Source: PVC group bacterium
GTDB lineage: Bacteria; Verrucomicrobiota; Kiritimatiellia; CAIKKV01; PXCX01
Length of the DNA: 11,957 bases
Reading direction: 5' to 3'
Assembly (NCBI GenBank): GCA_003565195.1
Contig: PXCX01000042.1
Location: 1 to 11,957 of the forward strand
Shown here: positions 1-6,195 of the stretch, piece after piece
Layout: every line of letters starts with the position of its first letter
Position numbering within the stretch: position 1 is the stretch's first letter
The notes under the pieces: model-generated
Told to the model about the DNA's origin: nothing
Databases searched by the model: none
Seen by the model: the letters and a program-made list of their open reading frames with translations, nothing else
Position numbers and translations under genes: made by a program

Positions 1-7
1 CCTCTTT

Positions 8-45
8 CCTGAACTCTGAACCCCTGAACACTGAACACTCAGAAC
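8..45. repeat. GAAC-rich short tandem repeat cluster, left copy
   Basis: Five CTGAAC-like units follow each other at 7-8 bp spacing; the last is degenerate (CTCAGAAC). A 17-bp stretch, 16-32 (CTGAACCCCTGAACACT), recurs identically at 10993-11009 in the second cluster. The spacing is too short for CRISPR. It looks like a dispersed intergenic repeat of this genome; its function is unknown. Confidence 0.7.
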
Positions 46-249
46 GTCGCCATCTCACAGAATTTTCGCGGAAATGTTTGACTCATCTACTCAAAGAATT
101 TATGATTAAGGAGCTACTCAGGACAAAAGCGAGTCGGTTAAGGGTATCCGAGAAAAGGGGGGCGGTTACGTCAGAATAGGGACACACAAAATATCTATCT
201 GGCGATGCATTACGGCTTCGGTGCAAACAGACACGCCGGCTTGGCAAAA

Positions 250-305
250 TGCTTATGGCAAAACTTCAGTGCTTATGGGCGGATGCGTTTCGGATGTCGT
301 TTCGG
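250..305. promoter_or_regulatory. Short direct repeats upstream of the greA-like promoter
   Basis: Two pairs of direct repeats precede the promoter. TGCTTATGG occurs at 250-258 and 270-278, 20 bp apart (about two helical turns). CGTTTCGG occurs at 286-293 and 298-305, 12 bp apart, and the second copy ends one base before the -35 hexamer. Paired same-face repeats next to a -35 are typical of activator or repressor sites, but no regulator is identified. A CGTTTCGG core also appears twice, in the opposite orientation, upstream of the tmRNA promoter. Confidence 0.35.
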
Positions 306-306
306 T

Positions 307-335
307 TTGCATTCACGGTCTGTTTTCGCTATAAT
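307..335 (+). promoter_or_regulatory. Sigma70-type promoter for the greA-like operon
   Basis: TTGCAT (307-312), a 17-bp spacer and a perfect TATAAT (330-335). Transcription would start near 342 and run into the gene at 464. The same -35 hexamer and spacer length occur in the promoter of the small basic protein gene. Confidence 0.65.
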
Positions 336-463
336 CCCTCGCTTTATAAGTAACATCCGGTTTAGCCGTTCACGATTAAATATCTTCGAATACATAATTT
401 TTCTTCAACCGTGAACCTTGAACCGAGCACGCTTCAAACACTGGAAACAGCGGGAACAACACG

Positions 464-2662
464 ATGGACACCGATCCTGAAAAGCTGGAAGAACAGTTTT
501 TGCAACAACTCGATGTTCGGCCTCTGCCCTGCCCTGAGCTGCTGGCGATTTTGGACGCTATGGCAGCCACCGGCGATACGGAGCGCGCCGAAACGCTGGC
601 CGAATTGCTGCAGGAATCCCTGACCACTCAGGCCGAGCCCATGCCGGCGCCTGAACTGGCGTTGCTGCAGCGCCGGGCCGGGTACCGCAAAGATGCCGGG
701 TTCCGTCAACAGGCACGCGAACTTTGTCGCCGTTTCCAGCCCGGCGGCTACGATTTGACCGGTTACGCGGGATTCGACGACCCGATCCCGTTGGCGGACT
801 GTCTGCAGCGTCTGGAACGCTTGCTCGACTTGGTCCCCGGACGTTTCTGTTACAACAAGAGTTGGGGATTCGGCCTGATTCGCGACCGCAATGATTTTAC
901 CGGGCGTCTCAGTGTGGATTTCGGTCGCAAGCCGGGCCACGGATTGGGATTCGCTTATGCCGCCGAATCATGCATGCTGACGGCCGACGATCATCCGCTG
1001 GCCATCCGGCATCGCGATAAGGCAGCGTACGAGCGCTTACGCCGCGAGCAGCCGGGGGAGCTGCTCAAATCGGTGCTTCGCCATTACGGCCCCATGAATG
1101 CGGTGATATTACAAGAGACCATGATCCGCGACCTACTGGTTCCTGAAGATGAATGGAAAACATTTTGGAATGAATCCCGACGCGCCCTCAGGAACGATGC
1201 GTCAGTGATTATTCCCTCGCGCAAGAACGAACCGCTGACATTTCTCGAACAACCCGAGCAACGTTTCAATGCGGCGTGGCTTACGGCGCTCGCCGACGCC
1301 AATGAACCCGACCGTATCCTGGAAGCGATCGCCACGCGCGAAACCGAATCCGAGACCCCGCTTGACACGGAGGAGACCCGCGTCTTCAGCGACCGGCTGG
1401 CGCATGTATTAAGCGCCGACCTGGCGCCGGACCGGTTGGTCGGCGCCCTGTTAATGATTGACCGGCTCGGCTTGCCGTTAGCCGAAGATATCGTCGCTGC
1501 CGGTTGGCAGCGTTGCCGCGAACCGGAAACCCTGAACGCTTTGCTGGCTGGGCTAACCTTACGAACGCTACGCCAATTCCTTGAAGTCAGCAAGACCAAG
1601 GCCGACCAAGAGACCATCCGTGCCGTTCTGGATTTAGCCCCGGACGCGCCGCAACGGGTGACATCGTCGCTGGTCGATTTTTTTACGACACACCAGATGG
1701 AGACTATGCTTGCCGACCGTTTACGTCCCTGTTTCCAGGGACGCGGACAGCCGTCGCCAGCCTGGATACATTATTTTTTACGCAACCCGGACGCGGGAGA
1801 ACGGCTCGAGCTTGTTTCACGCGCCGTATTACCCTCGCTGGCCATATCCTTGCTTGAATTCCGCGGCAGTAAACGGCGTAAACATGGCGATAAACCGGCG
1901 GAACACCTGTGCCGTACCACGGCCATCCGTCAATTTGGCAAGGCTATGACGGCCGAACAACGGCGTGACTTGATCCGCCGGCTGCAACGGCTTGCCCAGG
2001 GACCCGCGGTTGACCTGGCCCGCGGCGTGATGGCGGCCTGGATAAAGGCGTATCCTGACTTGGCCGCTACCGCAACATCGATTGCGAATGCCTCCGATTC
2101 AGAACCGGAACCCGCCGTCCGTCTGACATCATGGCGCAGTTGGAACGAAAAACAGCGGCAACTGGACCACTTGATCAAAAAAGAAATTCCCGCCAATGCC
2201 CGCGAAATCGGTGTTGCCCGCAGCTACGGCGACTTACGCCAAAACCATGAATACAAGGCGGCCAAAGAGCATCAAACCATTCTTTATCGGCGCCAAGCGG
2301 AACTGGAACGGGATTTAACCGTGGTCAAGGGCACCGATTTCGCCGGGTTACCCCACGACCGCGCCGGAATGGCAACTGCGGTAGATCTTCGCCTTGACAA
2401 CGGCAAGGAGGAAACCATCATCATCCTGGGCGAATGGGACAACGAGCCTGCATTAAACATTATCTCATGCTGCAGCGAACGCGCAAAACGTTTGATCGGT
2501 GCCGCACCCGGCGCACGCATACAGTTGCCCGGCGATGAAAGCAACGATGAATCAGCCACGGTTATCTCAATCCGGGAACTTCCCGAGAACGCTAGGCAGT
2601 GGCTGCAACATACGCCCGTTAATGACACGCAAACGGCTAAGCAGGAGGCAACATCATCATGA
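464..2662 (+). CDS. greA: GreA-type transcript cleavage factor with long N-terminal extension
   Basis: Predicted 732-residue protein. Only the last 175 or so residues resemble GreA. Residues about 557-632 form the Gre coiled coil, with the tip signature ARSYGDLRQNHEYKAAKE (585-602). Residues about 633-710 form the FKBP-like RNA-polymerase-binding domain ending in the usual LPG turn. Gre factors insert the coiled coil into the polymerase secondary channel and stimulate cleavage of backtracked RNA; the tip acids correspond to Asp41 and Glu44 of E. coli GreA. Here Asp590 is kept but the second position is Gln593 (codon CAA at 2240-2242). Ordinary GreA has about 158 residues. Comparably long GreA proteins are known in Chlamydiae and relatives, so the extension is probably ancestral, not a recent fusion. 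Within it, residues about 128-182 (SWGFGLI, then SVDFGRKPGHGLGFAYAAES) look like a small beta-rich domain of unknown role. The ATG at 464 has only a weak GGGA upstream. It overlaps the next gene by ATGA. Confidence 0.88.
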   Translation: MDTDPEKLEEQFLQQLDVRPLPCPELLAILDAMAATGDTERAETLAELLQESLTTQAEPMPAPELALLQRRAGYRKDAGFRQQARELCRRFQPGGYDLTGYAGFDDPIPLADCLQRLERLLDLVPGRFCYNKSWGFGLIRDRNDFTGRLSVDFGRKPGHGLGFAYAAESCMLTADDHPLAIRHRDKAAYERLRREQPGELLKSVLRHYGPMNAVILQETMIRDLLVPEDEWKTFWNESRRALRNDASVIIPSRKNEPLTFLEQPEQRFNAAWLTALADANEPDRILEAIATRETESETPLDTEETRVFSDRLAHVLSADLAPDRLVGALLMIDRLGLPLAEDIVAAGWQRCREPETLNALLAGLTLRTLRQFLEVSKTKADQETIRAVLDLAPDAPQRVTSSLVDFFTTHQMETMLADRLRPCFQGRGQPSPAWIHYFLRNPDAGERLELVSRAVLPSLAISLLEFRGSKRRKHGDKPAEHLCRTTAIRQFGKAMTAEQRRDLIRRLQRLAQGPAVDLARGVMAAWIKAYPDLAATATSIANASDSEPEPAVRLTSWRSWNEKQRQLDHLIKKEIPANAREIGVARSYGDLRQNHEYKAAKEHQTILYRRQAELERDLTVVKGTDFAGLPHDRAGMATAVDLRLDNGKEETIIILGEWDNEPALNIISCCSERAKRLIGAAPGARIQLPGDESNDESATVISIRELPENARQWLQHTPVNDTQTAKQEATSS

Positions 2663-3117
2663 CAATCCTCAGCAACCGTGAATTGAAACGACATGAATAT
2701 CTGGCATTCGGATTGCTCGGTGTAGCCTTGTTCTTATGGACCATCGGCGCTTGGTTCCGTGCCCACGATCGATGGGTCCCGGAATATCCACACGCCATGA
2801 TCGGTGTGGCTGCGGTAACGCTTTTCACTTCGCTGGTCTGGCGTTTTCTAGCCTTTACCCAACAACTGCTGAAACATCGTGCCATCAGCCGTTTGCGGGA
2901 GCGGATGTTTACGTATCTGGGCGCCTATACGTTTTGCATTCTAGTGAGCGCCACTTGGCTGATCTACGAACAGCGGCATTTGGCGGAAATTGCCTGGATG
3001 CGGGAACAGGGCGTGTCGGTCATCGTTCTGTACGCGATATTGGCCGTGACACTACCATGGGCAATAACAGTTTCGATGTGGACCTTGTTTAACACACGCC
3101 GCCATTCGAGCGCTTAG
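2659..3117 (+). CDS. Four-helix integral membrane protein, unknown function
   Basis: A 152-residue protein whose ATG overlaps the stop of the greA-like gene (ATGA), so translation is probably coupled. AGGAGG at 2642-2647 is a good ribosome binding site and supports this start. Four hydrophobic segments are visible at about 14-33, 46-66, 83-103 and 119-144, joined by short loops; the loop after the second segment and the C-terminus (NTRRHSSA) are basic. There is no signal peptidase site and no cysteine pair or other catalytic motif that I recognise. Coupling to a transcription factor gene implies co-expression but says little about function. The gene ends 9 bp from the convergent SH3-protein gene. 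That it encodes a real membrane protein is fairly certain; its function is unknown. Confidence 0.8.
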   Translation: MTILSNRELKRHEYLAFGLLGVALFLWTIGAWFRAHDRWVPEYPHAMIGVAAVTLFTSLVWRFLAFTQQLLKHRAISRLRERMFTYLGAYTFCILVSATWLIYEQRHLAEIAWMREQGVSVIVLYAILAVTLPWAITVSMWTLFNTRRHSSA

Positions 3118-3127
3118 GCCAAGCGCT
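3109..3127. terminator. Inverted repeat between convergent genes, possible bidirectional terminator
   Basis: AGCGCTT (3109-3115), a 5-nt loop, and AAGCGCT (3121-3127) form a perfect 7-bp stem that touches the stop codons of both converging genes. There is no clear T-run on either side, so it would be an atypical intrinsic terminator. The position is suggestive, the structure weak. Confidence 0.35.
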
Positions 3128-4179
3128 TACGGATCGGGAACTATCCGTTCGGGTACCAACACCGGATGGCGCGTCCCCTGCAGCCAATATTCCCGGCCGT
3201 GAATCACCAGTTGTTGACCAACCAAACCGTTCAACTGGGTTTTGTTTCCCATCACGTAACAGCGCGTAATCACACGGCCGCGGCCACGTTCAACAAGTCT
3301 AAAAGGGCTGGGACGGAATATCAGGAAACTGCCGCGCGTCAAAACCCCTTCGTAGACGGCCTGATCCCCCTGACCACGCAAGGGCACCAATCCCATTCGT
3401 TGCAAGGCCCGCGGTGGCGGGACCCGGGGCGCCCGTGGTTCTGGAACCGGGCGATATGATGGTGGCTCAAGCGGTGGCGGCGGCTTGAGAATTTCAGGCT
3501 CTGGCCCCACGACATCGGGAACACGCGGTGGCGGCGGAATGTGGGTTATCTCCGGCAGGGGACGCGCCGGCGGCGGATCCGGTTCCACCGGTTCAGGCGG
3601 CAATGGTGCGGGTGGCTCCGGCTCAGGTTCCGGTTCCGGTTCCGGTTCAGGTTCAGGTACAGGTTCAGGCTCAGGTTCAGGTTCAGGAGGCTCGGGCGGG
3701 GGTGGCGGGGGTGGTTCCGGCGGGGCGACGGGCGGTGGATCGATCAGCTCGATATATTCGCGGCTGATCCAGAGCGATGACGTTGGCGGGGGTTCGATTT
3801 CCAGCCAATCGGCAAATTCGCCAACCGGAACGATGTCGTCACCCTGTTTAAGCGCCCCTGTTTCCGAATAGTTGATTCCCGGACCGGCTCGCACATTAAG
3901 GCGTGCCACATCCACCTTACGGTCGCGCACGAAATCGGCATGCACAAAGAAACGCACTCCTGCCGGCGGCACCACTTGCACCCATTCATCACCCACATCG
4001 AGCGCCGAGAGGGTGTCTCCGGCATCGGCTTGCGCGACCGTTTCAGATTGGGTTGACGGTCGCGCCCGTAAGTTGACGCGATCGGCCGTGACCCTGACAT
4101 CCAGCGGCGGTCGCGCCGCGTCAGTAACCGTCGTACTCAGCAAAAAAAACGGAATGAAGAAAAAAAAACGCAACTTCAT
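3127..4179 (-). CDS. Secreted SH3-repeat protein with Pro/Glu-rich linker
   Basis: Predicted 350-residue exported protein. Residues 1-21 form a signal peptide (KLRF, a hydrophobic run, then TDA before ARPP). Two bacterial SH3 domains follow at about 26-86 and 89-147, each with the typical NLRARPS or NVRAGPG turn and a W-[VL]-x-[VI] strand. Residues about 148-257 are almost entirely proline and acidic residues, including an alternating Pro-Glu run at about 166-190. The C-terminal 90 residues return to normal composition (GSFLIFRPSPFRLV; TRCYVMGNKTQLNGLVGQ) and probably fold as a separate domain I cannot name. Bacterial SH3 domains commonly bind peptidoglycan peptides, and Pro-Glu linkers often span the periplasm, so a cell-envelope role is likely. 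The start codon directly abuts the stop of the small basic protein gene, with only a short GGA before it, so translation is probably coupled. The hexameric coding repeat is prone to length change. Confidence 0.85.
   Translation of the reverse strand: MKLRFFFFIPFFLLSTTVTDAARPPLDVRVTADRVNLRARPSTQSETVAQADAGDTLSALDVGDEWVQVVPPAGVRFFVHADFVRDRKVDVARLNVRAGPGINYSETGALKQGDDIVPVGEFADWLEIEPPPTSSLWISREYIELIDPPPVAPPEPPPPPPPEPPEPEPEPEPVPEPEPEPEPEPEPEPPAPLPPEPVEPDPPPARPLPEITHIPPPPRVPDVVGPEPEILKPPPPLEPPSYRPVPEPRAPRVPPPRALQRMGLVPLRGQGDQAVYEGVLTRGSFLIFRPSPFRLVERGRGRVITRCYVMGNKTQLNGLVGQQLVIHGREYWLQGTRHPVLVPERIVPDP
3614..3696 (-). repeat. Hexanucleotide repeat encoding the Pro-Glu linker
   Basis: On the plus strand, units of GGTTCA, GGTTCC and GGCTCA follow each other in phase for about 80 bp. 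On the coding (minus) strand they read as alternating Pro and Glu codons (GAACCT, GAACCG type). Copies in the middle are nearly identical, as expected from replication slippage, while the ends are diverged. Unit changes stay in frame and alter only linker length. Confidence 0.8.
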
Positions 4180-4332
4180 TTATTCCGACTTGGTTTTCGG
4201 CAACCCGAATCCGCGGTCCTGTTCCGTCCATTTACCTCGTTTTTTCAGCAACTCGACGCGCTCGAATCGTTTCAATACATTACGTTTGGTCGCAATTTTA
4301 CCTGCGGCTTTAAGACTGGAATGTTGGCTCAT
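4180..4332 (-). CDS. Chlamydia/Verrucomicrobia small basic protein (TIGR04137-like)
   Basis: A 50-residue, strongly basic protein. It begins MSQHSSLKAAGKIATKRNVL and continues with KRFERVELLKKRGKWTEQ and a C-terminal PKTKSE. This closely matches my memory of the 'small basic protein' family found in Chlamydiae and Verrucomicrobia, which has been proposed to associate with the ribosome. Size and charge fit an RNA-binding role, but the function is not demonstrated. AAGGA lies 11 bp before the ATG. A promoter is 100 bp upstream, and the stop is immediately followed by the ATG of the SH3-repeat gene, so the two are probably one transcript. The gene is short enough to be missed by length-filtered gene finding. 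The identification rests on recalled family sequence and should be confirmed by profile search. Confidence 0.85.
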   Translation of the reverse strand: MSQHSSLKAAGKIATKRNVLKRFERVELLKKRGKWTEQDRGFGLPKTKSE

Positions 4333-4429
4333 GACAGTTATATTCCTTAGTTTCTGGCGTCATTCCTCAAGCGCCGACGCCATTTTATGGTCCCGACACT
4401 TTATACGGTTTCATTCATGTAAAGGCTAT

Positions 4430-4458
4430 TTTATACTACAAACAAACATAAAATGCAA
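4430..4458 (-). promoter_or_regulatory. Sigma70-type promoter for the small basic protein and SH3 genes
   Basis: Read on the minus strand: TTGCAT (4458-4453), a 17-bp spacer, then TATAAA (4435-4430). Predicted transcription start is about 4423, giving a leader of about 90 nt to the ATG at 4332. It lies in the 142-bp gap after the mutarotase-like gene. No hairpin that would stop transcription from upstream is visible in this gap. Confidence 0.65.
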
Positions 4459-4474
4459 GTTTCTTTTGACACTT

Positions 4475-5578
4475 TCAATGGATCAAGTCAACCTGATAAT
4501 GATTATTTTTACACGGCGTAATCTCGGCCACCCCCTTGCAGTCCGGGTTCACACGCATGATCATGAGGGCATAATCGACGTGGACTGTTCCGCGTGCGGG
4601 AAGCCAGCGATAGGTAGGCTGTCCCTGGAAACGGTTCGTTGCAACGGCGGCACGTAACCCGACCGGAAACGGCGACGAGCTGAACTCCATACCCCGGGCC
4701 AGGGTTTTGCCGTTCCAAGGCATCTCGTGCCTTGCACGATTTTCTTCCCAATTCCCCAGCCATGGGAAATCGGACCGCTTCCAAACATAGGCGACAAGCA
4801 GTTGGCGGCGCGGATGCAAGGCGCTGAACCAGGCGTGATCGCGCGCCGGATCCATCATCTGGGTGGTAAAATCGCTGTTCGGTTTTTTGCGCAGGGTACG
4901 CAGGTCGACCGGCCGCCCGTTTTTTCCGGGGCCTTCAGGCCAGACAAACGGCGTATCGCTGCGCAGCCGTTGCGGCGCACCGAACGTTCCCGGAAAAGTA
5001 TGTCCGCGGGTCGCCGACACGTCAAAACGTGTCACTCCCGGCTCAAGGAACGGTGCACCGAACGTGACGTGCTGGCAAAGTCCGAAAGGCAGATCGCGGC
5101 GCGAGAGATTACGAATGGTTTCACGGACATGAATCACATGCGAACCACGCGGCATCAGAATGCGACGGGTTAAGGACATTTCGGCAATCGGCAGCGCGCA
5201 GCCGTAGGTAAAGTTCAGACCACGGCGGGACACGCTTTGACGCTCGACTTTCCAGCGACTGACAGGCGCTTCGCCATGCGTTCCCAAGCCGGCTTTAGCT
5301 TCTTCAGGAGATGGATCGCCGAAATGCGCAAAGCATAGATTGTGGCCGCAAATCCCGGCTAGCAACGGGATTTGATAGCGGGCAGCGTGCCGTTTTCGCT
5401 GGAACCGCCATGGCTCCATGGTTTTCCAGTGGGGAACCCAGAACGGATTGAGGGACGGATCCGCGTTGATTGTCAGCGCGCAAAAATGTCCGCCGCCTTG
5501 CATAACGGCAAGCGTGACCGCGTCGTTGTTCAAGGTCCATTTTTTTCGTTCGCCAACGGTTTGAGGGATAATCTTCAC
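4475..5578 (-). CDS. Galactose-mutarotase-like (aldose 1-epimerase fold) protein
   Basis: A 367-residue protein starting with GTG at 5578. The start is supported by AGGAG 8 bp upstream; the nearest sensible in-frame ATG is far inside the conserved N-terminus. The sequence suits the all-beta galactose-mutarotase-like superfamily. Evidence includes an early glycine-rich strand turn (MQGGGHFCALTI, 26-37), a FWVPHWKTMEPW segment, a His-Gly pair in THGEAP (His101) and a second conserved-looking histidine in CQHVTFGAPFL (His170). Paired histidines of this kind hold the sugar in aldose epimerases. I cannot assign the substrate, and the protein lacks enough GalM-specific sequence to be called GalM. 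There is no signal peptide, so it is probably cytoplasmic. It sits 17 bp after the LemA-family gene and last in a cluster with a nucleotide-sugar enzyme, which fits a carbohydrate role. It could instead bind a carbohydrate without catalysis. Confidence 0.68.
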   Translation of the reverse strand: MKIIPQTVGERKKWTLNNDAVTLAVMQGGGHFCALTINADPSLNPFWVPHWKTMEPWRFQRKRHAARYQIPLLAGICGHNLCFAHFGDPSPEEAKAGLGTHGEAPVSRWKVERQSVSRRGLNFTYGCALPIAEMSLTRRILMPRGSHVIHVRETIRNLSRRDLPFGLCQHVTFGAPFLEPGVTRFDVSATRGHTFPGTFGAPQRLRSDTPFVWPEGPGKNGRPVDLRTLRKKPNSDFTTQMMDPARDHAWFSALHPRRQLLVAYVWKRSDFPWLGNWEENRARHEMPWNGKTLARGMEFSSSPFPVGLRAAVATNRFQGQPTYRWLPARGTVHVDYALMIMRVNPDCKGVAEITPCKNNHYQVDLIH

Positions 5579-5595
5579 GATATGTTCTCCTTTGC

Positions 5596-6159
5596 TTATG
5601 TACGACGGCTTGGTTTGACGCGATTCGGGGTCGTCGACAAACGGATCTCAACCGCGTGGGGCGGTCGATAGCCACCCAAAGAACCTAACCAACGATAGGG
5701 AACGGTCCGCAAACACGCGATGAAATCCTGCCTTTGACGGTTGTACAGGTCGCCGGCAATCATGATGCCTGATTCACGGTCATCCAACTCATCGATAAGC
5801 GCCGCCAAATCGGCTGACAGACCGGCTCGATCAGATTCCAATCGTGAGCGCAAGTGGTGCAAAGCGGATGAAAGCCGGTTTTCGGCAATCAACCGTTCTT
5901 CAAAGCCTTTGGACCGGACAACCAGTTCCGCCGCGTTGTCGAGTGTTTCCAGACATTCATGTTCCACCGCTGGCACACCCGCCCCGAGCGCAATCAACGA
6001 CGGCAACAGGTTGCGACGCTGATGAAATTGTTCTTCCAATTGATGACACGTTTTTTCCAGGTGCCACAGGTACCGCGATAGCATACGCCGACTATTTACA
6101 AAACCGACGATGGCCACGACGACAATGGCGAATCCTAAGATCACTAGCAGCCAATGCAT
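5596..6159 (-). CDS. LemA-family membrane-anchored coiled-coil protein
   Basis: A 187-residue protein with one N-terminal membrane segment (about 3-21) followed by a helical region. LemA hallmarks are visible: the first helix leading to QRRNLLPSLIALG (47-59), corresponding to the family's RR-x-LiPnL motif; a middle helix with E-x-RLSSAL (93-100); and DLYNRQRQDFIACL (137-150), matching the conserved YN near the end of the last helix. LemA proteins are membrane-anchored helical bundles of poorly defined function, often encoded near membrane-remodelling or protease genes. AAGGA 8 bp before the ATG supports the start. The gene lies 36 bp after the UDP-sugar pyrophosphorylase gene and 17 bp before the mutarotase-like gene, so it is probably in the same transcript. 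The C-terminal 25 residues (GGYRPPHAVEI onward) are less typical of the family. Confidence 0.75.
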   Translation of the reverse strand: MHWLLVILGFAIVVVAIVGFVNSRRMLSRYLWHLEKTCHQLEEQFHQRRNLLPSLIALGAGVPAVEHECLETLDNAAELVVRSKGFEERLIAENRLSSALHHLRSRLESDRAGLSADLAALIDELDDRESGIMIAGDLYNRQRQDFIACLRTVPYRWLGSLGGYRPPHAVEIRLSTTPNRVKPSRRT

Positions 6160-6195
6160 GATTTTGTCCTTCCTCGGAGAGCAGCCGTTGGGCGA

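Larger units (their letters stand above)
1..463. other. Non-coding leader region upstream of the greA-like gene
   Basis: I see no credible gene in this stretch. A 69-codon reading frame at 205-414 has no family resemblance and runs across the promoter. The region holds, in order: a GAAC repeat cluster (8-45); a featureless part (46-240); a 9-bp direct repeat TGCTTATGG at 250-258 and 270-278; paired CGTTTCGG motifs (286-293 and 298-305); a sigma70-type promoter (307-335); and an AT-rich leader. The leader contains a 7-bp inverted repeat (GTTCACG 368-374, CGTGAAC 410-416) and a weak GAAC echo at 411-424. The leader from the predicted start near 342 would be about 120 nt. Confidence 0.7.

Noticed and set aside
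8..45. CRISPR array
   Set aside because: The repeat units are 6-7 bp with no room for spacers, and no cas gene is present.
205..414. 69-codon plus-strand frame in the left non-coding region
   Set aside because: It has no ribosome binding site, an odd composition and no recognisable family, and it spans the promoter at 307-335.
434..940. 168-codon minus-strand frame
   Set aside because: It is antisense to the greA-like gene, with no start signal and no domain.
464..2662. Recent gene fusion or foreign origin of the greA-like gene
   Set aside because: Codon and base use match the neighbours, and similarly long GreA proteins are known in Chlamydiae, so inheritance is the simpler explanation.
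3485..3871. Plus-strand frame rich in Gly-Ser repeats
   Set aside because: It is the opposite-strand translation of the Pro-Glu linker repeat. The minus-strand frame has a signal peptide and SH3 domains and is clearly the gene.
3872..4657. 261-codon plus-strand frame
   Set aside because: It crosses the SH3 gene, the small basic protein, its promoter and the mutarotase-like gene on the opposite strand, and has no family features.
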